NCBI GenBank assembly: GCA_958298945.1 | Contig: OY282609.1 | Coordinates: 68,296,220 to 68,360,219 of the forward strand | Length of the DNA stretch: 64,000 bases | Source: Atherix ibis | Lineage: Eukaryota; Arthropoda; Insecta; Diptera; Athericidae | Reading direction: 5' to 3' | Shown here: piece after piece, positions 11,113 through 22,953 of the stretch | How positions within the stretch are numbered: position 1 is the first letter of the stretch | How the letters are laid out: each line of letters starts with the position of its first letter | Program-made: the position numbers and the translations under genes | The notes under the pieces: generated by a model | Told to the model about the DNA's origin: nothing | Database searches by the model: none | What the model saw: the letters and a program-made list of their open reading frames with translations, nothing else

Positions 11113-12161
11113 ATGGAAAAAGAACAATATCGTTCGGTGATTAGATTCTTGTTTTTGGAAGGGAAAACGCGCAGCAAAATCAAAGATCCTTTGGATGCTG
11201 TGTATGGTGACTCTTCTCTTCGATGGCGACCGTCAAGAATTGGTTCAACGAGTTAGTTCGTGGCCGCACGTCGGTTTTTGATGAGCCACGCCCAGGTGCC
11301 CTGAAAACGGCTGGTACGGAGGAAAACGTTAAAATAGTCCACGATCTCGTGTTGGCAGACCGTCGATTGAAGGTTCACGAGATAGCTGAGACTGTGGGCA
11401 TCGCAGTAGGAATGGTGCATCATATTCTACATGAAGAACTGGGCATGAGAAAGCTGTCGGCGCGATGGGTGCCGCGTTTGCTCACACCGGAAAACAAGCG
11501 CAACCGTGAGACCACATCGGCGACGTGTTTGGCGCTGTTTCAGCGCAATCCAGCGAAGTTCTTGCGTCGTTTCGTGACCATCGACAAAACATGGATTCAC
11601 TGGTACACACCAGAGACCAAGGAACAGTCGAAACAGTGGACTTCACCCGGCGAACGTGCTCCGAAGAAGGCGAAGACTGTTCGATCGGCCGGAAAGGTGA
11701 TGGCCACCGTTTTCTGGGATTCACAAGGTGTGATCCACATCGATTACCTCGAGAAGGGTAAAACAATCACGGGGCGCTACTATGCTGACTTATTTGGCCG
11801 ATTTGACGTCGAATTGAAGAAAAAGGGGCCCCGCTTTGCAAAGAAAAAAGTGCTGTTGCACCACGACAACGTGCCGGCTCACACCTCCGCCGTCACCATG
11901 GCCGAATTGGTCGAATTGCGCTACGAATTGCTGCCCCATCCATCGTACTCTCCAGATTTGGCCCCCTGTGACTACTTTTTGTTTCCAAACCTGAAAAAAT
12001 CACTCGCCGGGAATAGATTTGGGTCGAATGAGGAGGTCATCGTCGCCACGGAGGCCTATTTTGCTTCCCTCGAGAAAATGTATTTTTTGGACGGGTTAAA
12101 AAAGTTAGAGCATCGCTGGGCCAAGTGTATCGAGCTTGAAGGAGATTATGTGGAAAAATAA
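11113..12161 (+). pseudogene. Mariner transposase, one N-terminal frameshift
   Basis: The start is the ATG at 11113 ('MEKEQYRSVIRFLFLEGKT'). A single base is missing near 11220, after 'DAVYGDSS'. From 11223 the frame is open for 312 residues to the normal ending 'YVEK'. It contains 'VFDEPRPGAL', the second HTH, 'ARWVPRLLTPENKRNR' and the D34D triad in 'IDKTW' (~11580; E to K next to the first D), 'HHDNVPAH' (~11862) and 'YSPDLAPCDYF' (~11949). Apart from the frameshift it is one of the better-preserved transposases here. Confidence 0.9.
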
Positions 12162-12162
12162 A

Positions 12163-12624
12163 ATGGCCACCGTTTTCTGGGATTCACAAGGTGTGATCCA
12201 CATCGATTACCTCGAGAAGGGTAAAACAATCACGGGGCGCTACTATGCTGACTTATTGGGCCGATTTGACGTCGAATTGAAGAAAAAGCGGCCCCGCTTT
12301 GCGAAGAAAAAAGTGCTGTTCCACCACGACAACGCGCCGGCTCACACCTCCGCCGTCACCTTGGCCAAATTGGTCGAATTGCGCTACTAATTGCTGCCCC
12401 ATCCACCGTACTCTCCAGATTTGGCCCCCCGTGATTACTTTTTGTTTCCAAACCTGAAAAAATCACTCGCCGGGAATAGATTTGGGTCGAATGAGGAGGT
12501 CATCGTCGCCACGGAGGCCTATTTTGCTTCCTTCGAGAAAATGTATTTTTTGGACGGGTTAAAAAATTTAGAGCATCGCTGGGCCAAGTGTATCGAGCTT
12601 GAAGGAGATTATGTGGAAAAATAA
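12163..12624 (+). pseudogene. Duplicated C-terminal half of the mariner transposase
   Basis: It starts at 'MATVFWDSQGVIHIDY' immediately after the first stop codon and runs to the same 'YVEK' ending, with a TAA at 12388 just before the third catalytic block. It differs from the first copy at scattered positions and has the usual 'HHDNAPAH' where the first has valine. It may therefore derive from a different template than its neighbour. Confidence 0.9.
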
Positions 12625-13972
12625 ATTGCCACATTTCCAAAATTTTCGTTTTTCTTTTGTAGGCTAAGTATTTGTTGAATGACCATCCTTCCCATGTTAT
12701 CAAAAATCCTAGAAAAATTAATCCTAAAACGCCTTTATCCCATTTTTGAAACCGGGGGTGTCATTCCTCAGCATCAGTTTGGATTTCGACCTGAGCATTC
12801 CACTATCCAGCAGTGTCATCGCGTAGTCGACTACATAGCGTGTTCGCTAGAGCGAAAGGAATACTGCCCAGGCGTGTTTCTTGACATTTCGCATGCTTTC
12901 GACCGTGTATGGCACCCTGGATTGCTTTGAAAGTTGCAGCGAGTCCTACCCTCGGGTTATTTCCACATCCTTAAATCTTATCTCTCAGACCGATATTTTC
13001 AGGTAGCTGAAAATATTGAGTACTCTGACATTTATCCAATTTCCGCCGGTGTTCCTCAAGGAAGTATCCTAGGTCCTATCCTTTATAACACTTATACTCA
13101 TGACATTCCTTGCCACAACAACATCCTAACCGCAACATATGCTGACGATACAGCCATCCTGACACATCACAAAGATCGTTCCACAGCCATTAGTATCCTA
13201 CAGAACCATATCCACTCCTTAGAAACTTGGTTCAAAAGGTGGAGAGTGAAGAAAAAATCTGCTCATGTAACTTTCACACTCTGCCGAGAACAAATTCCCG
13301 ACATAACCCTCAACGGCAGTATTATTCCACAAAAAAATTCCGTACGTTACCTTGGACTTATATTCGACAAACGGTTAACCTGGAACCTTCATACGGAAAC
13401 TAAAAGACGTGAACTTAACGGACGATACAAACAATTCTTACGTCTCCTAGACAGCAAATCGAAACTTACAACACCAAGTAAACTATTACTGTACAATACG
13501 GTTCTGAAACCAATATGGACATATGGTCTAGAACTTTGGGGTTCGACTAAGCATTCCAACTCCCTTCCAATCCAATCCCTACAATCCCGAATCCTTCGTA
13601 AAATTGTCAATGGCCCCTTTTATGTGCGAAACACTGTTATCCACCGTGACCTAAATGTTCCATTTGTTCGTGAACTATGCATCTCCCGATATAAAAAAAT
13701 TCCATTCGCATCTATCCTTCCACCCTAATCCTTTAGAAAGGGAACTTTTCACTCCCACCCTTCCAGTATACACCCATCGACGTTTAAAACGGCGATGGCC
13801 GAGAGATTTTCTAAAATTATAAAATAAAATTACTCTGTTCTAGAGGTAACACCGATGGGTGTTTTCCTCCACATGTCCTCATGTCCATGTATATTCCCGT
13901 AAAAAATCTGCTTGTTACTAGCATAAGTAGTTGTAGATAACATTTAAAATAAAAAAAAAATAAAAAAAAGTT

Positions 13973-15417
13973 AATTATCATCAGCAGAACAATTTCTATG
14001 AACAATTCTGCCTTTAAACCTATTTCAACGTGTTGCTAAGTCCTGTTTTCTAAGAGGAGAATGCACGTTCGCTTCGATTCTCACATAATTAACGTCAGTA
14101 TTTTCAGTTATTAACCATAAAAGGTTATGAATTCATAAACAAGCACAGTTAATTGAACATCTCGACTCAAGACAGGTGAGTGTGTACTTAATTAGAAGAT
14201 AACAATTTCCGTGATTCTGAAAGCAACTTCGGCCAACCATATTTAGGAAAAAATATTCTCTAGCAAACACGATATTTAATTATGCAAGTTCGAAATGAAA
14301 ATGTTCTGGGCTCAAACATTTTGTTCCCTGCCCGGTAAGAAATCATTTCCAACTTATCCATTCGTCCAAATAGGGTTAGTGGAAACTGGACAATTTAACC
14401 CTTGTTAGTACTACGTGATTATCAGTTTTTGTAGATTCTCTGAAAATTTCTGGACATTTTTTTTTAAAATTTTGTCAATCCAAATTCTTTATTTTACAAT
14501 TTCCTTAAAGGTCCGAAGTATTGGGGAAAATTTTCTATGGTGTTTAATAATAACTTACCAATCATGAGTTGAAATATCATAAATACTTTATCGCATAATC
14601 ATTTGTGAAAATTAACCAAAATAAATAATCAATTTAAGTGAGAATTTAAGAAAAAAATATTTAACGTCGATCGAAAGAAGAAAATATATTTAAATAAATC
14701 ACATTTTATACCAAGTTGACATAATTTCTTAGCTTGCTATCGTGTTGTGTGTCTTCTTCTGGTCGGGAATTTCCACAAGTGCGGATTTTTATTTACGTTT
14801 TCTACAGTTGCACGGGGAGGTCCTGGGCATATTGCGAAAGGCCATGTGACTATTGATACTATCGCACGTTGAATAATGGCTAAATAAACTGACAAAAAAA
14901 AATATTAAAAAGTGCACTTAATAATATGCAAAGCATAAATAATAGCGAGTGAGAGAAGCAAAGTGGACGACCGTTTATTGGTACTTTCGAAAGTGCGAAA
15001 ACTGAGATGATCAATGTCCGAATCATATGCGGGAGACATCTTCAAAAATTGCACAATTGATGCTGACTGCCTGTCACTTTGCATTATGCGACGACATCTG
15101 AACGAAAGTGCATTGCCTGGAAACTGCAAGAAGCCACAATAGCCCCGAGAGAAATTTATGGTATTTACGACATCGGCTGGAACATTTCAGTTTCGGTTAA
15201 GATTTCTCTTTTTTGACCTGTCCACCAGTTGTGATTTATACAAATTCTCATATTACACATAAATTCCTACGTTAAACTTTAATCAAATTAAATACTACAT
15301 AACTTTTGTCTGATATCGACAATTGAGTTATTTTTATTTATTGTCAAAATTTCTGTTTTTTAATTAAAACATGTCCACTTAAATTTTAAATTTAATTTTA
15401 CTAAAGATTATTCTTAG
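13973..15417. other. Intergenic, no gene supported
   Basis: AT-rich DNA with no recognisable coding region. The 74-codon minus-strand stretch at 14905-15129 has no domain or splice context. Nothing else stands out before the minisatellite. Confidence 0.5.
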
Positions 15418-17215
15418 CTAAAATTTATTCAGTAAAAATTATCTTCAATTAAAATTATCTTCAGTAAAAATTATTAACAGTAAAAATTATCTTCAATTGA
15501 AATTATCTTCAGTAAAAATTATCTTCAGTAAAAATGATCTTTAGTAAAAATGATCTGCAGTAAAAATTATTAACAGTAAAAAATATCTTCAGTAAAAACT
15601 ATCTTTAGTAAAAATTATCTTCAATTAAAATTATCTTCAGTAAAAATTATCTTCAGTAAAAATTATCTTCAATAAAAACTATCTTTAGTAAAAATTATCT
15701 TCAATTAAAATTATCTTCAGTAAAAATTATCTTCAGTAAAAACTATGATATCTTAGATAAAAATTTTCTTTAGTGAAAATTATCTTCACTAAAAGATATT
15801 TTCAGTCAAAATTATCTTCAATTAAAACTTTCTTCAGTAAAAATTATCTTCAATTGAAATTATCTTCAGTAAAAATTATCTTCAGTAAAAATGATCTTTA
15901 GTAAAAATGATCTGCAGTAAAAATTATTAACAGTAAAAAATATCTTCAGTAAAAACTATCTTTAGTAAAAATTATCTTCAATTAAAATTATCTTCAGTAA
16001 AAATTATCTTCAGTAAAAATTATCTTCAATAAAAACTATCTTAACTAAAAATTTTCTTCAGTGAAAATTATCTGCAGTAAAAAATATCTTTAGTCAAAAT
16101 TAGTCTCCGGAAAAATTATCTTCAGCAAAAACTATCTTCAGTAAAAACTATCATTTTATTATCTGAAAATTATCTGCAGTAAAAATGCTCTTTAGTAAAA
16201 ATGATCTGCAGTAAAAATTATTAACAGTAAAAAATATCTTCAGTAAAAACTATTTTCAGTAAAAATTATCTTCTGTAAAAATTATCTTCAATAAAAACTA
16301 TCTTCAGTAAAAATTATCTTCAGTAAAAATTATCTGCAATAAAAATTACTTTTCAGTTAAAACTATCTTCAGTAAAAACTATTTTCAGCAAAAGTTTCTT
16401 CAGTAAAAACTACCTTAAGTAAAAACTATCTTCAGTAAAAACTATCTTCAGCAAAAGTTTCTTCAGCAAAAATAATCTTCGGCAAAAACTATCTTCAGCA
16501 AAAGTTTCTTCGGCAAAAATAATCTTCGGCAAAAACTAGCTTCACTTAAAATATCTTCACTAAAAATTAACTTCAGAAAAAATGATATTCAGTAAAAATT
16601 ATTAACAGTCAAAAATATATTCACTAAAAACTATCCTCAGGAAAAATTATCTTCAGTAGAAACTATCTTCATACAAAATTATCTGCAGTAAAAATTATTG
16701 TATCTTCAGCAAAAATTATGTTCAATAATAATTATCTTCAGTAAAAGATATCTTCAGTAAAAACTAGCTTCAGTCAAAATGATATTCAGCAAAAAGTTTC
16801 TTCAGTAAAAACTATCTTTACTAAAACTATCTTCAGTAAAAATTATCTTCAGTAAAAACTATCTTCAGACAAAATTATCTTCAGTAAAAACTATCTTCAG
16901 TAAAAACTTTCTTCAGCAAAAGTTTCTTCGGCGAAAATAATCTTCGGCAAAAACTAGCTTCACTTAAAATATCTTCACTAAAAATTAACTTCAGTTAAAA
17001 TTATGTTTAGTGAAAAGTTGCTTCAGTAAAAACTATCTTCAGTAAAAATTATCTTCAGTAAAACTGATCTTCAGTAAAAATGATCTGTAGTAAAAATTAT
17101 CTTCAGCAAAAGTTTCGTCAGTAAAACCTATCTTGAGTAAAAATTAACTCCTGTAAAAACTTTTTGCAGTAAAAACTATCTTCACTAGAAATTATCTCCA
17201 AGGAAATTTATTTTC
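15418..17215. repeat. 16-bp minisatellite (TTCAGTAAAAATTATC-type), ~1.8 kb
   Basis: The basic unit is 'ttcagtaaaaattatc', with variants 'tgcag', 'aacag', 'ggcaa', 'gatc' and 'actatc'. Larger segments are themselves repeated. A run of about 200 bp beginning near 15476 recurs near 15838 with the same order of variants, so the array grew partly by duplication of ~360-bp blocks. Related words occur in the arrays at 46.7 and 60.3 kb. Confidence 0.95.
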
Positions 17216-19878
17216 AGCAAATATTTTTATTTAAAATTTTCATTTTTTATTGAATGTAAATTTTTTGATGAAATTTTGCACCACCTTCGATTGCAGCAGA
17301 CACAGTTTCATTGAAATTTTATATCCATTTTTGCTACTTAAATAAGTGAAGTTAAAAGGAAATAAATTTTCCGGAGAGTCAGCACTATTAGTTTCGTATC
17401 CATTATTACTTCGGAAGTATTTTTATGGTCGAAATAGTAAACTGTTCACATATCAATATCCTCTTTGGACAGGAGTACAAATGAGGTGCTAATAGTGCCG
17501 CTTTCTTTCCATTTGTGCAAATTTCTCGTGAATTAATTCCCCTTAAGATGATTATCGCTCGTCTGTTATTGTCATTTGCAGTCATCCGCAGGTGATTTGG
17601 ACAAGTAATCGCTGTCGGGAAAATAGAGAAACTGAGCCGGCAATTGCCTGCAAACAGTTTGTGATGCGTGGCTCTGGAAATGGACAGACAATGCATTAGA
17701 AAGACAGACAGGCGGATACGAGTAGAGGTGGCCATTGAAAGAGCATTAATGGTCGTCATGCTAATCGAATACCTTGTTGTTGAGGGATTTCTAGGCATGT
17801 TAAGGATGCTTAAAATGGAGCTAATGCAATCTGGCCACGACCTGAAGCACGACGTGCGAACTGTGTGAATGCAGATCGATTGTGATCTTACAGAAACTTC
17901 CTATGACGCCATGCGCAGGCTGTAAAGTGTAAGCCATTCAAACTTTTCTTGGGTTGGAGCTGTGTTGGCCCTTGATTGAAAATATTGGAATTTTTCGAAT
18001 TTTCACCTCGTTTTCTTTCGTGAATCTCCAAATCAATTTCTGCTTCGACTGAAGACATAGTGGCCGCTTCGATCTGGAAGTCAATGTAAGCCCTTGCAGA
18101 GTCCAAACACAGTCAATCAAGAGGCATTTTGTCAGCATGATCAACTTTGTAGTCTTTGGAAATTGTATGCGAAATACGATCTTTTTTTTTGTTGTTGGTT
18201 GGAATCCAAACAAATCGATGTACCTGTTCTGGTGACTCGGAATCGGATATTTTCCCGCGACTCATTTGCAAGATACGTAGTAGAATCGGTTGGATTCGTT
18301 GCTGTCTGGTCGATCCCATGACGGTAATCGTACCCAATAGGGATGCTGGTTGTGATGGCGCTTTCATTGTAAACAATGATGGCCAGCAATTAGCAAAAGT
18401 TTCCGATCTCTTCGATCGCTAGACACGATCTCATCGATAGAGCTCCAAGCACCAAGCTCGATGGGTCTGGAGCAGCATATCGACGGCTTCGGTACGGATT
18501 CATATCTGGCAGGTATGGACTGGATTTGCATTCGATTTTTTGCTAATCGATCGATCGGTACGTTTTGATCATGGCTTCATTGATGGCGGCAGTGATGGTG
18601 GCATCAAATCATTTTCTCAACACAGGAACCATCTCATCGAGTCGGTTCGAAATCCGATGTTGTTTCGATCGTTCATATATAATTTCTGATCCATTAGAGT
18701 CTTTAGCCACAATTATGGTCTTTTGCCAAATGAATTAAGCATCAGCATCGCTGTTGCTCTGTCACCAGCATCATTACCAACAGAATCGAAATAAACGATC
18801 TACAGAAGAGCTGACTATTCAATAAAGTTAAATGAGGCAACCGAGGAAGAGGACAAGGCCAGAGGAGATGGATTTCCTTTTTGAGGCATTCCCATTGATT
18901 CACGACTTTTGCCCAATTTGAACGAAATATGTTGATTACGATCATCGATTGTTATACAATTTTTTGTACCATCGTTAAAGTCTGCTTCTTCTACTTTGCA
19001 TTGAGCCCCGTTGCCCCGTTACCCCATTGCCCCGTTGTCCCGTTGCCCCGTTGCTGCATTGATCACTACATGAATTTGTAAATATTCCTCTTCTGATAAT
19101 TTCTTTAGGATTTTAGATTTTGTCTTTATTTAAAAAAATTTCCCTTTTATAATTTTTACCGCTCATTTTAAACAATTGCCTTGTCATATTATTTATTGGA
19201 TTCTATTTAAGAAAGTCCTCACTTTTACAGGTTTTGAATTTTTTGCAAATTTTACTTTTCATTTTGGCGATCAGTTTTTCTATTCATTTTTTTTTTAAGA
19301 AAAACTTTTCTATTTATCTGCGTACTACTTTAGAGAAAAAAAATATCTATCAAACAATCAAATTTTTATGGTAGGAAAAGTTCAATGAATTATCGAAAGT
19401 GAAACAATATTAAAAAATTTAACAAAACGAAAATCGAATAATTTATCCAATTTTGATTTTGTCGTGATTTATTTGAAAACTAAACGAAGGAAGAGGAACT
19501 TTTGACGATTACATAAAATTATCAACTGATCAATAGTATGTAACCGGAATAAAATTACTTTTATATTTAAGAGAATTTATCATAATATCATAAATTTCTC
19601 TTCTCTTAATTTCTATGAAAATTCAGTAAAGTCAACATTAGCAAAAGAAACTATTTTTCCTAATAAATTTGGTAACTTTTACAAAGTTTATAAATAATCA
19701 TGAAAGTATATTTTTGAAGGATTCTTTAAAAAAATTAAAAAATAAAATTATTTTTTATATCATAAAAATCATATATGATTTTTAAAATTGTATTATATCT
19801 TTTAACTTTAAGAAAAAACTACGAGTATTAACAAATTACTATTTTTCGGGGCATTTAAAAAAAAAGTTCTCTAAAATA
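17216..19878. other. Non-coding region with a less AT-rich island (~17.4-19.06 kb)
   Basis: Base composition is visibly less AT-rich than the surroundings between about 17400 and 19060, but no frame looks protein-coding. Overlapping open stretches on both strands (for example 17406-17798 minus, 18113-18422) lack domains. The island contains repeated GATCGAT/ATCGATCG words (18410-18660) and ends in a short CCCCGTTG array. It could be regulatory or simply unique sequence. The remainder to 19878 is AT-rich. Confidence 0.5.
19003..19056. repeat. Short CCCCGTTG-type tandem array
   Basis: Six or so imperfect copies of 'ccccgttg', with variants 'ccccgttacc', 'ccccattg' and 'tcccgttg', stand out as a GC-rich island in AT-rich DNA. 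No coding frame explains them. Confidence 0.85.
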
Positions 19879-19880
19879 TA

Positions 19881-21089
19881 TCAGGTGTTGGAATTAATTC
19901 GTAGCGTTTTACAAAAGATGGCGTTAGCCAACTATCCATAGTCACACATACAAAAGTAAATATTCTCCCAGAAGCTACTGACATAACGAAACTTTTCCAC
20001 TATATGACATTTTGTTATAGTGTCAGTAGCACTTGTTGCGCAGTGTCAAACATGTCGAAGTTTGTGCCTGAAAAATCGTTTTTGCTGGGAGTGTTACTCC
20101 ATTACTTCAACATGAAGAAAAATGCCGCGGAAAGTCATCGTATTTTAGTGGATGTCTACGGCGAACATGCTCTTGCTGAGCAAACTTGCAGAAAGTAGTT
20201 TGCGCGGTTTAAAAATGGAAGTTTTGATTTGGAAGACATGGAAAGTTCCGGACAGCCGAAAAAGTTCGAAGATGAAGATTTGGTGACGTTGCTCGATGAA
20301 GACCCGTGCCAAACACTCCGGGAGTTGTCCACATCTTTTCAATGGTCGGAAAACGCCTGAAAGCCATAGGAATGGTACAAAAACAGGGAACGTGGGTTCC
20401 ACATGAGTTGAAGCCAAGGGACGTCCAACGGCGTTTAGTCACCTGTGAGAAAGCGATTTCTGCATCGAATCGTCACTGGTGACGAGAAGTGGATACTCTA
20501 CGACAATCCCAAACGCAGAAAATCGTGGGGCTTGTCCGGTCATGAATCGACATCGTCCCCCAGGTCGAATATTCATGGAAAGAAAATCTTACTGTGTATT
20601 TGGTGGGAACAGCTCGGTGTTATTTATTATGAGCTCCTCCAACCGGGTGAAACCATCACTGGGGACATATACAGATGACAATTGATGCGTTTGAACAGAG
20701 CATTACAAGAAAAGCGGCCGGAATATAAAGATCGACACGACAAAGTAATTTTGCTCCACGACAATGCAAGACCCCATGTTACGAAAGTCGTGAAAACTTA
20801 TTTAAATACGCTGTATTGGGAAGTTCTGCCTCATTTGTTTCGACCCATGGCGCATGGCTTGTCAGAGCAGCACTTCGATAACTACGAAATGATCAAAAAT
20901 TGGATCGATTCTTTCATCGAACCTAAAGAAGAAGAATTTTTTCGACGCGGTATCCGAGCATTACCAGAAAGATGGCAAAAAGTAGTGGATAACGAAAGAC
21001 AATACTTTGAATAACGCTTCTGTAATGATACTGTCATAATAAACCACGAAACTTTGCAAAAAAACGCTACGAATTAATTACAACACCTG
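19881..21089 (+). mobile_element. Mariner element (mellifera-like)
   Basis: Left end 'caggtgttggaattaattcgt' follows TA (19879-19880). The right end is its inverted partner ('acgaattaattacaacacctg'), although the TA after it has mutated. Length ~1.21 kb. The transposase is on the plus strand. Confidence 0.9.
20053..21014 (+). pseudogene. Mariner transposase, multiply broken, third catalytic block deleted
   Basis: The start 'MSKFVPEKSFLLGVLLHYF' at 20053 is followed by a stop at 20196 and frameshifts near 20340 and 20440. Recognisable parts are the HTH, 'GTWVPHELKPRD' (~20390), 'RIVTGDEKWILYDNPKRRKSW' (~20465), 'LLHDNARPHV' (~20752) and the C-terminus 'IRALPERWQKVV'. The 'YSPDLAPSDYHLF' block is missing in frame: the sequence reads 'VLPHLFRPMAHGL', so the third catalytic aspartate is absent. 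Confidence 0.88.
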
Positions 21090-21440
21090 TTTCAAAACTA
21101 AAATCCTTGTTTTTTTTAAATATTTTCCTTTTTTTATACGTGAAGTTGCGCTTTGTGAAGTTGCGCTTTTGTGGTGCTTAGCGAAATTTGGGACAACGAT
21201 GAGCCATTAAATTTTGTGTTAACCTTTGATGAATCCAAAATTTTGATTTAAAAAAAGTTGCAGCGAACCTTTGAGGAATATTTATTATTAAGAGCACAAG
21301 TTTTTCGATGACGTAAACCATTTTTAGCAAGAAGCTATCCAACATCAAAAACTGATGAAAATATGGAACGAGAGTAAGAGCTCTGGTGTGAACAAGTTTT
21401 TATTAAAAAAGTCCTTCACAGTTTCAGAATAAAGGGTTTT
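21090..21440. other. Between mariners; decayed, no gene
   Basis: No intact feature. Fragments such as 'AIKFCVNL' near 21207 vaguely resemble the N-terminal region of another mariner transposase and may belong with the fragment that follows, but this is weak. Confidence 0.35.
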
Positions 21441-21730
21441 TGCGTCTGATCAAATATGGCAGACTCTTGGATGCTCCACCATGACAACGCCTCCTGTTAT
21501 AGAGACCATCTCCATAAACGAGTTTTTGTCGGAAAAAGGAATTTCTGTGGTTTTCCAGCACTCTCTATGTGTCTAATCCAAACACATTTTTCTTATTCCT
21601 CAAAATCAAAAAATCCTAAAAAGGACGCCATTTTCGAACCGTCGATAACATTCAAAGGATTTTTTTTTCTACTACAAAAGTTAAAACAACACCTGCGCTA
21701 ATGAATAACTGCCCAAAGAAACTCATTACT
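21441..21730 (+). pseudogene. Decayed mariner transposase C-terminal fragment
   Basis: From 21473 the sequence reads 'LHHDNAS' and continues in shifted frame as 'SINEFLSEKGISVVFQHS', matching the stretch after the second aspartate of a mariner transposase. 'NQKILKRTPF' and 'HSKDFFF' follow. The third block is unrecognisable. No terminal repeats are seen, so borders are approximate. Confidence 0.6.
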
Positions 21731-21879
21731 TTTCTGCCACGCTTTAAAGTGCAGCAAAATTTATAAAAATAATAAATTCTTCTTTTTAAAGTTCATAGTT
21801 TTCTAATAAAATAAATATAATTTTTGAGAAAAAATTATTTAAGAAAAAAAAAGAAATTACCTTTCTAACTTTTTAGATA

Positions 21880-22951
21880 CTAGGTGTATAAGCTTAAATC
21901 CGCTGTTCATAGAAAGCAAAAACAACATTTATTCAAAGTACTTGCCCTCGCTAGCTATACATTTTTCCCATCTCTCGGGCAATTTGTGGATACCACGCCA
22001 AAATATTCCTTCTCTTTCGAGGCAAACCTCCTCGTAAGAATCGAAGTGCTGCTCAGCGAGCGCGTGGCCCATCGACGAAAACAGGTGGTAGTCGGAAGGG
22101 GCCAGGTCTGGTGAATAAGCGGGGTAGGGTAGCACCTCCCAGTTGAGTGTCTCCAAGTAGTTTCGGACCATTTTTGACGTGTGCGATGGTGCGTTGTCGT
22201 GGAGGAAAATCAGCTTGTCATGTCTTTGTTGATAATCCGTCCTTTTTTAACGTAGATCACGATACGAGATTCCGTCCGAAGCGATTTGGTCTTGGGGAAG
22301 ATATTGATGGTTGGCCGGGATCAACCCACGATTTCTTGCATTTAGGATTCTCGAAATATATCCACTTTTCATCGCCTATCACAATCCGATGCAGGAACGA
22401 CTTTCTTTTTGTCTGGCGAGCAAGATTTCGCATGTGTTTTGGCGTCGTTCCATCTGCCTATCGTTCAATTCATGCGGCACCCATTTTCCGATCTTTTCAA
22501 TCTTCCCTATGGCACGCTCCACAAGCATTTTTTGCGATTGGGTATCGTCTTCGTCCAAAAGAGCCTGCAATTGATGGTTCGCAACCTTCCTAGGCCGATT
22601 TTCACGCTTCTTGTCCCATAAGTCAAAATTGCCGTCTTTGAACCGACGAAACCAATCTCGGCACGTTGTTTCCGATAAAGCACTGTTACCAAAGGCCTCC
22701 ATAAGCATTCTAAGCAATTCGGCAGCCGATTTCTTCAAATTGAAGCAGAAAAGCAGAGCTTCCCGCATATGCTCTTTTTCTGGCACAAAACTAGACATGA
22801 TTACTAAAGGAAAAATGTATGTTGTTGTACGAAATTGCTGACAAAGTGCACTGATTTTTTTTGACAGATGTCAAACTCATTAAAAAAAAAGTATGGTACG
22901 CTCACTCACGCCATCTATGACGAAACACCGGATTTAAGCTTATACACTTCG
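21880..22951 (-). mobile_element. Mariner element (mellifera-like), minus strand
   Basis: TA at 21878-21879 and 22952-22953. Ends share 'gtgtataagcttaaatccg', at about 21885 and inverted at about 22930-22949. Length 1072 bp, shortened by internal deletions. It is about 0.8 kb from a related but distinct mariner. Confidence 0.92.
21929..22798 (-). pseudogene. Mariner transposase with internal deletions
   Basis: The start 'MSSFVPEKEHMREALLFCFNLKKS' is at 22798. The HTH linker is shortened ('MLVERAIGKIEKIGKWVPHEL'). 'LHRIVIGDEKWIYFENPK' (~22390-22340), 'LIFLHDNAPSHTS' (~22215-22180) and 'YSPDLAPSDYHLF' (~22110-22080) keep all three aspartates. The stretch between the first and second blocks is shortened around 22250-22300, and the frame changes at least twice. 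The C-terminus 'KLPERWEKCIASEGKYFE' is intact to 21929. Confidence 0.9.
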
Positions 22952-22953
22952 TA

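Larger units (their letters stand above)
10935..12684 (+). mobile_element. Mariner (mauritiana-like) with internal ~462-bp tandem duplication
   Basis: The left end 'cgagggtcattcaaccagtactta' follows TA at 10933-10934. The right end 'taagtatttgttgaatgacc' is its inverted partner but lacks the final bases that should complete it. Length is 1750 bp against about 1.29 kb expected. The excess is a second copy of the 3' half of the transposase gene: 12163-12624 repeats 11700-12160. It lies inside the jockey reverse transcriptase. Confidence 0.92.
10735..13728 (+). pseudogene. Jockey-type reverse transcriptase, broken
   Basis: The RT blocks occur in order: 'KAPGYDLIT' (~10745), 'TSYRP' (~10919), then after the mariner 'FGFRPEHSTIQQ' (~12780), 'FLDISHAFDRVWHPGLL' (~12878), 'SAGVPQGSILGPILYN' (~13044) and the catalytic 'ATYADDTAIL' (~13135). 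Next come the thumb-like 'VRYLGLIFDKRLTW' (~13345) and 'YGLELWG' (~13524). Lesions are a frameshift before 10808, the mariner insertion, TGA at 12928 inside the LDRVWH block region, and a late frameshift near 13728. Beyond that, 'YTHRRLKRRWPRDF' still resembles the family's C-terminus. It formerly reverse-transcribed its own RNA at the insertion site. Confidence 0.88.
10735..13972 (+). mobile_element. Jockey-clade non-LTR retrotransposon, 3' half, interrupted
   Basis: A 5'-truncated retroelement whose reverse transcriptase continues on both sides of a mariner inserted at 10935-12684. The left part reads 'KAPGYDLITSEI' to 'NLPTSYRP'. The right part resumes with 'ILPMLSKILEKLILKRL'. The 3' end is an A-rich tract (about 13947-13972), as expected for target-primed insertion. 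Frameshifts near 10790 and a stop at 12928 show it is old. No endonuclease or ORF1 remains. Confidence 0.88.

Noticed and set aside
15418..17215. Regular direct repeats resembling a CRISPR array
   Set aside because: Units are 16 bp, contiguous and without unique spacers; the genome context is an insect. It is a minisatellite, as are the arrays at 46.7 and 60.3 kb.
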